DNA of 64,000 nucleotides from CALDUY01 sp046350255 (GTDB lineage: Bacteria > Planctomycetota > Planctomycetia > Gemmatales > Gemmataceae), in assembly GCA_046350255.1 (NCBI GenBank), contig JAXMAV010000014.1, forward strand, positions 1 through 64,000. Direction: 5' to 3'. The first letter of the stretch is position 1. Each line of letters starts with the position of its first letter. The notes beneath the pieces were generated by a model. It did not search any database, had not been told where the DNA came from, and saw only the letters and a list, made by a program, of their open reading frames with translations. This document shows, piece by piece, positions 1-8,459 of the stretch. The position numbers and the translations under genes were made by a program.

Positions 1-219
1 GGCCAGGAGGTGCTGGACGCCGTCGGGCGTGGAGTCGCCCAGGTACTCGGCCAGTTGCCAACCGTTCTTCCGCTCGACCCCGCTGGGCAGCCCACGGAGG
101 TACCCGACCGCTCGCCGCCGCGGTTCACGCCGCGCGAAGCGCGGGCCGATGCGTTCGGCCACAGCTTCGACCTCGTCGGCCCACCGCTCCACCGTCGCCT
201 GTGTCGGTCGTCCTGACAT
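1..219 (-). CDS. IS701-type transposase, N-terminal part (cut by window edge)
   Basis: The minus strand reads from an ATG at 219 without a stop to the window edge, giving the first 73 residues. The residues include the pattern RREPRRRAVGYLRGL followed by ERKNGWQLAEYLGD, and then a TPDGVQHLL-like segment. This is the N-terminal signature I know from IS701-family DDE transposases (arginine-rich stretch, then ERKN-W-LAE). An AAGGAG-like ribosome site lies about 17 bases upstream of the start, and the segment ahead of the start carries a repeated CCAACTACGGC element that may belong to the element's end. The catalytic DDE residues lie outside the window, so activity cannot be judged. Family assignment is by recognition only. 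Confidence 0.75.
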   Translation of the reverse strand, partial: MSGRPTQATVERWADEVEAVAERIGPRFARREPRRRAVGYLRGLPSGVERKNGWQLAEYLGDSTPDGVQHLLA

Positions 220-258
220 CGCTCGCCCTCGCCACAACTCCTTACGAAGACCATTCTA

Positions 259-334
259 GCCAACTACGGCTGTAGGACTTAGCGCCGCCGACTCTCATAG
301 AAACGTAACAACCAACTACGGCGAGCTGCTTAGG
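259..334. repeat. Direct repeat CCAACTACGGC-N5/6-CTTAG upstream of the transposase
   Basis: The element CCAACTACGGC followed by 5-6 bases and CTTAG occurs at about 260-283 and again at about 312-332, both ahead of the transposase start. The first copy also contains an inverted CTAC/GTAG pair. It may be transposase-binding sequence at the end of the IS, or two adjacent IS ends. No target-site duplication could be established because the other end of the element is outside the window. Confidence 0.4.
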
Positions 335-370
335 TATACATCTCTGAACACCGGCACCGTGTGACGTGAT

Positions 371-410
371 TTGCTCGTCAGGAAACCACCCTGCTCGTCT
401 GGCGACCACC
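371..410. repeat. Two tandem 20-base repeats upstream of the RND operon
   Basis: Positions 371-390 and 391-410 are head-to-tail copies of a 20-mer of the form yTGCTCGTCwGGnnACCACC, differing at four positions. The exact head-to-tail spacing is close to two helical turns, as expected for cooperative binding of a regulator on one DNA face. A role as operator of the efflux genes is an inference from position only. Confidence 0.45.
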
Positions 411-820
411 CCTACGTTTCTCGATCATTCGATTTCCGCCCTAGCAGTTCTCAGCCATCCACGCCACATCTGGCATCAACACATCCACTTGCGAAAATCT
501 GAACCAGCCAGGCGTTTTGGGTGCAGTTATTGCTTGCAGTCAGATGTGATCTCAGGAGAGCCATTGGTGCAGCAACCGAGGTAGGTTCGATTTCATCACA
601 GGAACGCGCCAGCCCAGGATTGAAATCAGGAGAAGCAGGAAAACTCTGGCGGGAACATACGACGTGGAACCTCTCCCGGGTAGCAAATCACTCACGGAAG
701 GATCCGATGGATGCAATGCTAAAAACCTTCAGGATTCCTGGAGCGATGAACAGATTCGGGCAACCATCTTTTACCCTCCGACGCAGGGCCTCGAGCCGAC
801 CAGGGAGCGAAAAGTCTCCG

Positions 821-1918
821 ATGAAAATCAAGCAAAGCCTCATGTTGCTCGTTCTTGGGTTCACTATCTCCCTGCTCCCAGCGTGTGACCCAAAGGAAGA
901 CAAAGAGGAGTCGGGTCACCACAAGATCGTGGTTACCCAGCCGCAGATCAAGGACATCACCCTAACACGCCAGTATGTCTGCCAGATCCACTCGCGTCGC
1001 AACATCAAGGTCTGTGCTCTTTCCAATGGCTACCTCGAAAAGATCGCCGTCAATGAAGGCCAGGCAGTAAAAGCCGGTGACGTGATGTTCACGATTCTAC
1101 CAACACTCTACAAGGCGCGGCTTGACGCTGAAATGGCCGAGGCCAAACTGGCGGAGTTAGAACTTAACAATACACGACGCCTGGCAGGCGATAGGGTCGT
1201 CTCACAAAACGAGGTTCAGTTATTCGAGGCAAAATTGGCCAAGGCCACAGCGAAAGCCAAGCTCGCCGAGGCAGAGTTAAACTTTGCCAATGTGAAGGCG
1301 CCCTTCGACGGCATCGTGGATCGACTCCACCAGCAACAGGGCAGCCTGATCAAGGAAGGCGAAGTGCTAACCACACTTTCGGACAACCAGGTCATGTGGG
1401 TCTACTTCAACGTGCCCGAAGCACAGTACCTGGAGTTCATGTCTGGCCAGGGGAACGCCCAGCAAAATCAAAACATCGTGCTGGTACTGGCAAACGGCAG
1501 CAAGTTCCCCGAGAAAGGCAAGATTGGTGCCATCGAGGCTCAATTTAACAACGAGACCGGAACCATTCCTTTCCGCGCCGACTTTGCCAATCCCACAGGC
1601 ATTCTGCGCCATGGTCAGACTGGCAACGTGCTCATCGAACGCACCGCGCACAACGCCATGGTCATCCCCCAGCGAGCTACGTTTGAAATCCTCGACAAAC
1701 GGTACGTGTTTGTTGTCGGCGACGACCATGTAGTCCATCAACGGCTCATCACCGTCGAGAACGAACTGGATGACATCTTCACCGTGAAGCATGGTCTCAA
1801 GGCTAACGAGCGGATCGTACTCGACGGCGTTCGCCAGGTGCGCGATGGCGACAAGGTAGAGTTCGATTATCGCGGCCCAGCCGACGTCCTCGCTCACCTG
1901 AAACATCACGCGGAATAA
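821..1918 (+). CDS. RND efflux periplasmic adaptor (membrane-fusion) lipoprotein
   Basis: This is an HlyD/AcrA-type membrane-fusion subunit that bridges the inner-membrane pump and the outer-membrane channel. The start at 821 is chosen because it begins a lipoprotein signal (MKIKQ..., hydrophobic stretch, LLPAC with Cys22 as the lipidation site); the open frame upstream of it has no signal character. The protein of 365 aa shows the lipoyl half-motifs (NEGQAVKAGDVMFTI near residue 85 and APFDGIVDRL after the coiled coil), an Ala/Glu/Lys-rich helical hairpin between them, and beta-barrel and membrane-proximal domains. It lies 59 bases upstream of the pump gene. Substrate cannot be told from sequence. 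Confidence 0.93.
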   Translation: MKIKQSLMLLVLGFTISLLPACDPKEDKEESGHHKIVVTQPQIKDITLTRQYVCQIHSRRNIKVCALSNGYLEKIAVNEGQAVKAGDVMFTILPTLYKARLDAEMAEAKLAELELNNTRRLAGDRVVSQNEVQLFEAKLAKATAKAKLAEAELNFANVKAPFDGIVDRLHQQQGSLIKEGEVLTTLSDNQVMWVYFNVPEAQYLEFMSGQGNAQQNQNIVLVLANGSKFPEKGKIGAIEAQFNNETGTIPFRADFANPTGILRHGQTGNVLIERTAHNAMVIPQRATFEILDKRYVFVVGDDHVVHQRLITVENELDDIFTVKHGLKANERIVLDGVRQVRDGDKVEFDYRGPADVLAHLKHHAE

Positions 1919-1977
1919 CCAGGCTCTCGCATCACGTTCCGATCTGGAGTCAGGCAGCTACCCCTCTGCAGGGAATC

Positions 1978-4900
1978 ATGATCACCAAAATTCTATATCG
2001 CCCCGCACTCGCGATCGTCATTTCCATCATCCTGCTGTTCCTGGGGGTGCTGGGGATCAAGACTCTTCCCATTGCACAATTTCCTTCGGTTGCTCCACCG
2101 ACTGTAATGGTTTCCATCTCCTACCCAGGCGCCAGTGCCGACGTCCTGGTAGATTCAGTGCTGATTCCTCTAGAACAATCGATTAACGGCGTGCAGAACA
2201 TGCGCTACATGACCTCTTCCGCAACCAGCGCAGGAGAGGCTGCTATTACCATCTACTTCGAGCCAGGAACCGATCCCAACATCAATGTCGTCAATGTGCA
2301 GAACCGCGTCAATATCGTGCAATTTCAGTTGCCTCCTCTGGTGGTGCGCGAAGGTATCCAGGTGAGCCAGGTCGTGCCTAGCATGTTGATGTACGTCAAC
2401 ATCTACAGCACCGATCCAAATGCCGACCAGAAGGAATTATTCAACTTCGCCAATGTCTACGTCATGCCACGTCTCAAGCGCATCCCTGGTATGGGTATCC
2501 CGCGCAACCTCGGCAACCGCGTCTTTGCCATGCGGGTCTGGCTCAAACCCGATCGCATGCGCGCCTATCGCATCTCCTCCGACGATGTGATGAAAGCCAT
2601 TGGAGAACAAAGCATCATTGGTTCACCAGGTAGATTGGGCCAGGCCACCGGCAAAACATCGCAATCTCGTGAGTATGTGTTGACTTACATCGGGCGATAC
2701 AACAAACCCGAACAGTATGGGGACATCGTGCTCCGCGCCAACGCCAATGGTGAAATCCTTCGCTTGAAAGACATTGCCGAGATCGAGTTAGGCCCTCAGT
2801 TTTTTGACATCTACTCCGACATTAACGGCCATCCTGCCACTTCCATCATTCTTAAACAGGCCCCCGGATCCAATGCGGCGGAAGTGATTGAGATGATCAA
2901 AGCGGAGCTCGAACTGATAAAAAAGGAATCATTCCCTCCTGGGATGGATTATGAACTGGCCTACGACGTCTCAAAGTTCCTTGATGCCTCCATCGAAAAG
3001 GTGCTCCATACTCTGCTCGAGGCGTTTATACTGGTCTCGCTGGTGGTCTACATGTTCCTGGGCGATCTGCGCTCGACGCTTATCCCCACCCTGGCAGTCC
3101 CAGTGTCACTGGTCGGAACCTTCTTTTTCTTGCAAGTATTTGGACTATCAATCAACTTAATCACATTGTTTGCCATGGTATTGGCAATCGGCGTAGTAGT
3201 GGATGATGCCATCGTGGTGGTGGAAGCCGTTCACGCCAAGATGGCCGAGAAACACCTGAATCCCTACCGCGCTACCATGGAGGTAGTTCACGAAATCAGC
3301 GGTGCCATCATCGCCATCACCCTGGTGATGACGGCGGTTTTCGTCCCGGTTACCTTTATTCCCGGACCCGTGGGCCAGTTCTACCGCCAGTTCGGAATCA
3401 CCATGGCCATCTCCATCATCCTCTCCGGTGTGGTGGCACTTACGCTTACACCCGTGCTGTGCGCCATGATTCTGAAACCGCACTCTCATGGCCATACAAA
3501 AGAAACATCCACTCCGGCAAGGAAAACGGGCAGCCTGCTAGTAAAAGTGCTGTATGGCTTGGGCGGCACACTCGTCCTGGGTGGAGTGACCTATCTGGCT
3601 TACAAGTTGTGGGGACCCGTTGGGTTTCTATTCACCTTGCTACCCTTGGTGCGGAAACTCTTTGACCGGGGAGTTGAAATGCTAACCGGTTGGTACGCGG
3701 GCATGGTGAGAAGCATTGTCACCCGTCGTACGCTTACCATGGCCGTCGTTAGTGGCTTCTGTGTTGGCATCTTTCTGGTGAATACCCAGCTTGCCACAGG
3801 CTTCATTCCTGGAGAAGACCAGGGCATCATTTACGCCGTCCTCCAAACCCCTCCAGGATCAACCCTCGAGTACACAAACTCCAAGTCACGCGAATTGGAG
3901 GAGATTGCCCGCGAAATCGATGAGGTCACATCAATCACATCGCTGGCCGGTTACGAAGTGCTCACCGAGGGACGAGGCTCCAATGCTGGAACCTGCATTA
4001 TCAACCTTAAATCATGGGATGAACGGAATCGCACAGCTCGTGAAATCATCGTAGCCCTGGAAGAGAAATGCCGGCGCATGAGCAATGTGAAGCTGGAGTT
4101 CTTTGAACCCCCAGCGGTTCCGGGTTTTGGTACCGCTGGCGGTATCTCCTTGCTAGTACTCGATAAAACATACTCAAACGATTATCAACGATTGGGGGAG
4201 GTGACCGACAAATTCATGGAAGCCCTGAAGAATCGCAAGGAACTATCGAATTTGTTCACCTTCTACGCGGCCAATTACCCCCAATACGAACTTATTATTG
4301 ACAACGACGTGGCCATGCAAAAGGGCGTATCCATCAAGACGGCCATGGATAACCTCAACATTCTGATAGGTAGTACCTGGGAGCAGGGATTCATCCTCTT
4401 CAATCAGTTCTTCAAGGTGTTTGTCCAGTCCCAGCCGGAATTTCGTCGCTTTCCCGAAGATCTGGACAACATGTTCGTCAAGAACGATAAGGGAGAAATG
4501 GTTCCCTATTCGGCGTTCATGAAGCTGAAAAAGAAACAGGGCCTGAACGAAATAACACGCTTCAACCTCTACACGTCTGCCACCATACAATGCGCCCCGG
4601 CGACAGGCTATAGCACCGGCCAGGCTATCAGGGCAATCAAGGAAGTTGCACGTGAAACCCTGCCCCGTGGTTTTGATATCGGCTGGGCTGGTCTTTCCTA
4701 CGATGAATCTCGCAAAGGTAATGAGGATATCTACATCTTCCTGATCGTGGTCGCTTTCGTGTACCTCGTCCTGGTAGGCCAGTACGAAAGCTTCATTCTG
4801 CCGCTCGCAGTAATCGTGTCGCTTCCAATTGGCATCTTCGGTTCTTTCTGTCTGCTGCAAGCAATGGGCTTGGCCAATGACGTGTATTCTCAGATCGGCC

Positions 4901-5295
4901 TGATTATGTTGGTCGGCCTGCTCGGCAAAAATGCAATTTTGATCGTGGAGTTCGCCGTCCAGCGTCACCATGAAGGCCTGTCCCTCATGGAAGCCGCGAT
5001 CGAGGGTGGCAAGCTCAGATTCCGTCCAATCCAAATGACTTCCTTCGCCTTCATCGCCGGTTTGATCCCATTGGTTCTGGCTACAGGAGCGGGTGCAATC
5101 GGTAATCGCACCATTGGCTCTACAGGCGTAGGTGGTATGCTCCTGGGAACCGTAGTGGGTGTTCTAGTTATCCCGGGCCTTTACTATCTGTTTGGTAAGA
5201 TTGCAGGCAGCAACAAGTTGCTCAAGGACGAGGTGGATGAACCTCTGAGCGAAATGATAAAAATCCATAACTTGCCGGGCGATATCTCGCAATGA
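1978..5295 (+). CDS. RND multidrug efflux pump, HAE1/AcrB type
   Basis: This is a proton-driven inner-membrane exporter of 1105 aa. It opens with the typical first helix and the PIAQFPSVAPPTV motif of HAE1 pumps. The proton relay is intact: adjacent Asp409-Asp410 in GVVVDDAIVVVEA and Lys984 in GLLGKNAILIVEF. The two-fold RND architecture (two six-helix bundles and two large periplasmic loops) is readable. The unusual part is at about residues 502-575, where the linker between the two halves is extended and holds one or two additional hydrophobic segments. AcrB of E. coli has a shorter, polar linker here. The gene follows its adaptor directly and is followed by an outer-membrane factor, so a complete tripartite system is encoded. 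Confidence 0.95.
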   Translation: MITKILYRPALAIVISIILLFLGVLGIKTLPIAQFPSVAPPTVMVSISYPGASADVLVDSVLIPLEQSINGVQNMRYMTSSATSAGEAAITIYFEPGTDPNINVVNVQNRVNIVQFQLPPLVVREGIQVSQVVPSMLMYVNIYSTDPNADQKELFNFANVYVMPRLKRIPGMGIPRNLGNRVFAMRVWLKPDRMRAYRISSDDVMKAIGEQSIIGSPGRLGQATGKTSQSREYVLTYIGRYNKPEQYGDIVLRANANGEILRLKDIAEIELGPQFFDIYSDINGHPATSIILKQAPGSNAAEVIEMIKAELELIKKESFPPGMDYELAYDVSKFLDASIEKVLHTLLEAFILVSLVVYMFLGDLRSTLIPTLAVPVSLVGTFFFLQVFGLSINLITLFAMVLAIGVVVDDAIVVVEAVHAKMAEKHLNPYRATMEVVHEISGAIIAITLVMTAVFVPVTFIPGPVGQFYRQFGITMAISIILSGVVALTLTPVLCAMILKPHSHGHTKETSTPARKTGSLLVKVLYGLGGTLVLGGVTYLAYKLWGPVGFLFTLLPLVRKLFDRGVEMLTGWYAGMVRSIVTRRTLTMAVVSGFCVGIFLVNTQLATGFIPGEDQGIIYAVLQTPPGSTLEYTNSKSRELEEIAREIDEVTSITSLAGYEVLTEGRGSNAGTCIINLKSWDERNRTAREIIVALEEKCRRMSNVKLEFFEPPAVPGFGTAGGISLLVLDKTYSNDYQRLGEVTDKFMEALKNRKELSNLFTFYAANYPQYELIIDNDVAMQKGVSIKTAMDNLNILIGSTWEQGFILFNQFFKVFVQSQPEFRRFPEDLDNMFVKNDKGEMVPYSAFMKLKKKQGLNEITRFNLYTSATIQCAPATGYSTGQAIRAIKEVARETLPRGFDIGWAGLSYDESRKGNEDIYIFLIVVAFVYLVLVGQYESFILPLAVIVSLPIGIFGSFCLLQAMGLANDVYSQIGLIMLVGLLGKNAILIVEFAVQRHHEGLSLMEAAIEGGKLRFRPIQMTSFAFIAGLIPLVLATGAGAIGNRTIGSTGVGGMLLGTVVGVLVIPGLYYLFGKIAGSNKLLKDEVDEPLSEMIKIHNLPGDISQ

Positions 5296-5682
5296 CAGGT
5301 AGATGAGGCAAGCAGGATAATCTGGGTGGTCATCTGGCGCCGGAAGTACTATTTGCCAAATCTATCATAGTTTAAATCGTTGCTAGGTGAACATTGAAAG
5401 TGGCACATCGTCGGGTGCTTCCGGCCAGGGTCGCCCATTTTCACTCGTTTTCCCCAGGTCGCAAATCAATCATATCTTTCCTGATCCGCACAATTGATAA
5501 AGGCCGCTCATCGGAAATGTCGATATCAGAAGTAATCCTAAACATCATCAGAAACCACCTTCGTTCATTATGCAGTTTCAATAGTCGCAACACGCATTCA
5601 CGAGTTCACGTCCTTGCCTTGATTGAGCAGAGTATCTCCGGCCATCGGATTTTTTTGATATTGACCAGGGAAGGCATGAATC
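5296..5682. other. 387-base intergenic region between pump and outer-membrane factor genes
   Basis: No supportable gene is present; short open frames here have no ribosome site or coding character. An AT-rich stretch around 5350-5385 could hold a promoter for the NodT-type gene, which would then be expressed separately from the adaptor-pump pair. No strong terminator hairpin was seen after the pump stop. Confidence 0.4.
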
Positions 5683-7362
5683 ATGTGGTTGAAACGCATA
5701 TTTCGGGACTGGAGTGCTAAGCGAGTTGAACGCATGCTGGCTCGTGCGATTGCATGCGGTCTCATCATTAGTCTGCCTTCCTGCGCCATTACTCCCCTTC
5801 GCCAGGCAGAAATAGCACCACCTCTGCCCACGAGTTACGATGGCACAAACAGTGTCGAGAACTCCGCGCGCCTCGATTATGGTGAGTTTTATCAGGACCC
5901 CCATCTGGTGTGTTTGCTGGATCAAGCCATAGCTAACAATCGAGAATTACGAATACTAAACGAGGAAATTCAGATAGCAGGCAACGAAGTGCTGGCCCGC
6001 CGAGGCGCCTACCTGCCGTTTGTTAATTTTGGAGCTGGAGCAGGCCTGGCAAAACCCAGTCTATTCACGCCTCAAGGTGCCGTCGAAGATCAACTTGAGT
6101 ACCTCCCGGGCAAGCATTTCCCCAATCCGCTCCCTGGTTTCACAACAGGTTTCAACCTGTTTTGGCAGCTTGACATATGGCGTGAACTACGAAACGCTCG
6201 TGACGCCGCATCGCAACGGTTTCTCGCAACCATTGAACGACGCAACGCCTTCGTGACTCGTCTGGTAGCTGAATTGGCGGAGAACTACTACAAGTTAATG
6301 GCTCTCGACAAACGCATCGAAACATTGAACAGCATCATTGAGCTTCAGGAGCAGAGTTTGAAAAGCTCTATTGCAAAGAAGGAAGCGGGCCGTGGAACTG
6401 AATTGGCCGTGCAAAGATTCCAGGCAGAAGTTCGCAAGAACCAAAGTGAGAAGCTGATTGTTAAGCAGGATATCATTGAAGCTGAAAACAGAATCAACTT
6501 CCTGGTCAACCGGTATCCTCAACCGGTTAAACGTGCCACTCAGGGATTCTTCGATGTGACAATTAATTCGCTGAGTTTGGGACTGCCCGCACAGCTTTTG
6601 CAGAACCGCCCAGACATTCGTCAAGCTGAGCGAGAATTGGAAGCTGCAGGTCTGGATGTCAAGGTGGCCAGAGCCCATTTCTTTCCCAGGTTGGACCTTA
6701 CTGGTGGAATTGGATATGAGGCCTTTAATCCAAAATACCTCTTCAATACCCCTGAATCACTTGTGTACAATGTGGCAGGCAATCTCACAGCTCCGGTAAT
6801 TAACTTCAAGGCTATCCAGGCTGAGTATCAAACCGCAAATGCCAGACAACTGGAATGCGTGTATAACTACCAACGCGTAATCCTGAATGCCTTCACAGAA
6901 GTTGTTAACCGCATATCCATGGTCGAAAACTACCGCAAGAGCATCGAGATCAAGAAGCAACAACTGAAGGCGCTGGACGATTCCGTGGATATTGCAACCA
7001 AACTATTCCTGAACGCTCGCGCTGAATACATGGACGTTTTATTCTCCCAGCGTGACCTTCTGGAAGCAACCACCGTATTGATTGACACCAAGAAGCAACA
7101 ACTCTCTGCAGTCGTCAACACTTATCAGGCACTTGGTGGCGGCGACCATTTTTCTATTTCCAAACTTCTAGGACCGTCGGCAACCACACCAAAGACTCCA
7201 ACCCCAGCACCATCTGTTCCCCCTGAAAAAGTGGAGCTACCCAAACCGGTCGAGAAAAAGGTTTCACTTCTTCAGCTCAGGTCAAACGACGACTTCATCA
7301 ACATTCCCGCGACCGCCGGCGCTCCCATGATCTCCAATGCTCCCTCTGTGGCCCAACCGTGA
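5683..7362 (+). CDS. NodT/TolC-family outer-membrane efflux lipoprotein
   Basis: This is the outer-membrane channel component of the efflux system. The 559-aa protein starts with a positively charged, hydrophobic segment ending in LPSC, with Cys34 as the likely lipidation site (a shorter start at Met18, position 5734, would give a more usual signal length). Two repeats of the OEP type are visible: long helices around residues 80-220 and 380-480, with the NRPDIRQAERELEAAG motif between them that is diagnostic of the NodT branch. After the channel domain there is a Pro/Lys-rich tail of about 60 residues (TPKTPTPAPSVPPEK region) that is not part of the family core. A GGGAAGG ribosome site precedes the start. 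Confidence 0.92.
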   Translation: MWLKRIFRDWSAKRVERMLARAIACGLIISLPSCAITPLRQAEIAPPLPTSYDGTNSVENSARLDYGEFYQDPHLVCLLDQAIANNRELRILNEEIQIAGNEVLARRGAYLPFVNFGAGAGLAKPSLFTPQGAVEDQLEYLPGKHFPNPLPGFTTGFNLFWQLDIWRELRNARDAASQRFLATIERRNAFVTRLVAELAENYYKLMALDKRIETLNSIIELQEQSLKSSIAKKEAGRGTELAVQRFQAEVRKNQSEKLIVKQDIIEAENRINFLVNRYPQPVKRATQGFFDVTINSLSLGLPAQLLQNRPDIRQAERELEAAGLDVKVARAHFFPRLDLTGGIGYEAFNPKYLFNTPESLVYNVAGNLTAPVINFKAIQAEYQTANARQLECVYNYQRVILNAFTEVVNRISMVENYRKSIEIKKQQLKALDDSVDIATKLFLNARAEYMDVLFSQRDLLEATTVLIDTKKQQLSAVVNTYQALGGGDHFSISKLLGPSATTPKTPTPAPSVPPEKVELPKPVEKKVSLLQLRSNDDFINIPATAGAPMISNAPSVAQP

Positions 7363-7492
7363 ATTCATCGGATGAACCCGAGTTTGGCTACCTTGATTAC
7401 ATTGCAAATAGAGCAGTCTGGCATAGGGTTGCTTGCAAAAACGCAAACACTTTAGGATTCATGAGTATGCAACGGCTATGGGAGTTATTGTG

Positions 7493-7951
7493 ATGCGCAT
7501 GAGAATGATTGCTGTTGCGATGGTTCTTTCATCCTTACCTTGTTTAGGATGTTGGGGTACTACTGTCAATCTGATCCGACCAGGACCAGAAGGGGGCGGA
7601 ATGGTCCCCTTTGGTGGAGTTAAGCAAGATCTTATTTGCATGCAGGAAGCAGCAGCCAGCAAGCTGAACTTTGATGGTGCAGTAGAATCAGACGAATACA
7701 AGTACCCTCATGCAGCCATATTCTTATTCTGCGGCCTCGACCTCCCATTCAGCTTTATCGGAGATCTCATGACTTGGCCGTATGTTGAAACATACCTCTA
7801 CATAAATGAGCCCATTCCGGTTCCACCTGTAACTCAGGCACCACCGATGCTTCTGCTATCTGAACCAAAGCCAACACTGCTGCCAGCTCCCACTGAGAGT
7901 AAATCACCAGCCAAGCCGTCGCAACCAGACAAATCTGCACCTAAACGCTAA
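7493..7951 (+). CDS. YceK/YidQ-family lipoprotein
   Basis: This is a small protein of 152 aa. The start at 7493 is preferred because a GGAG sits 9 bases upstream and a signal segment follows, ending in the Cys-Leu-Gly-Cys region where Cys20 is the likely lipid anchor. After it come GTTVNLIRPGP, then YGGV-like FGGVKQDL, and later FCGLDLPFSFIGDLMTWPY. The order GT...GGV-DL...LDLPFS-IGD matches the YceK/YidQ lipoprotein family as I know it; the function of that family is not established. The C-terminus is Pro/Lys-rich like that of the preceding gene product. It follows the outer-membrane factor by 130 bases and shares the low-GC composition. Confidence 0.75.
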   Translation: MRMRMIAVAMVLSSLPCLGCWGTTVNLIRPGPEGGGMVPFGGVKQDLICMQEAAASKLNFDGAVESDEYKYPHAAIFLFCGLDLPFSFIGDLMTWPYVETYLYINEPIPVPPVTQAPPMLLLSEPKPTLLPAPTESKSPAKPSQPDKSAPKR

Positions 7952-8459
7952 GCTCCACCCTGTTTTATCAACCATCTGATCTACTCTGATTGCTGAGGAG
8001 CGTAAAGTAATTGTTTGAAATGGCTCGTCCCGATCGACGATGGTCCGGGGGAGACATCGGACTGGTTTGGTTGGGATTCGCTTACTGTTGAGGTTGAGAG
8101 GGCGAGCAATCGCTACTCTGGTCGATGATCGCAAAACCGCGAGCTGAATTGCACTCGGGGGGCGGACCGGAGGGCGCAATCCCAGGGGGCTCTTTTCGTT
8201 CGCCTGAAATGACAGTAGAAGGCTCTTGCCTTCCTCCGGCGAGCCGGGGGTAATCCTCTCTACCGCAAGCGGGCGTGGAGTGCTCTTGCCTCGAACTGCC
8301 GCGACGCGCTTGGACCGGAAACTGCATACCAGCCCACATCTTCGGGAGCAAGCAGACCGCGTTCGTCCGCCGTTCTCGACGGGGCTGCGCCGCGGCAGCG
8401 CTGGGCTGGTTCCGCTGCCGATTCTGGCGGGATTAGCGTTGCCGAAATAAGACCGCGGG
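7952..8459. other. 508-base intergenic region at the composition boundary
   Basis: No gene is supported. Base composition changes within this stretch from the AT-richer efflux block to the GC-rich bulk. Two small hairpins are visible: GAAGGC-TCTT-GCCTTC at 8218-8233 and CCGGC-GA-GCCGG at about 8236-8247. Convergent genes end on both sides (7951 plus, 8460 minus), so terminators would be expected here, but neither hairpin has a good T-tract. Confidence 0.4.

Larger units (their letters stand above)
220..820. other. 600-base gene-poor region between the transposase and the efflux operon
   Basis: No convincing gene was seen here. The stretch holds the CCAACTACGGC direct repeat (260-332), a 20-base tandem repeat (371-410), and presumably the promoter of the efflux operon, although no clear -35/-10 pair stands out. 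An open frame runs in phase from 521 into the adaptor gene, but it has no signal-peptide character until the ATG at 821, so it is treated as leader sequence. Base composition is already less GC-rich than the bulk of the window. Confidence 0.5.

Noticed and set aside
521..820. N-terminal extension of the efflux adaptor
   Set aside because: The lipoprotein signal begins at 821. An extension of 100 residues would bury the signal inside the protein and prevent lipidation.
5394..5720. 108-residue open frame between the pump and NodT genes
   Set aside because: It starts without a ribosome site, overlaps the NodT start and has no coding character or recognisable motif.
8226..8450. 74-residue open frame in the gap before the ABC-F gene
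   Set aside because: There is no ribosome site, no homologous-looking motif and an atypical composition at the boundary of two composition regimes.
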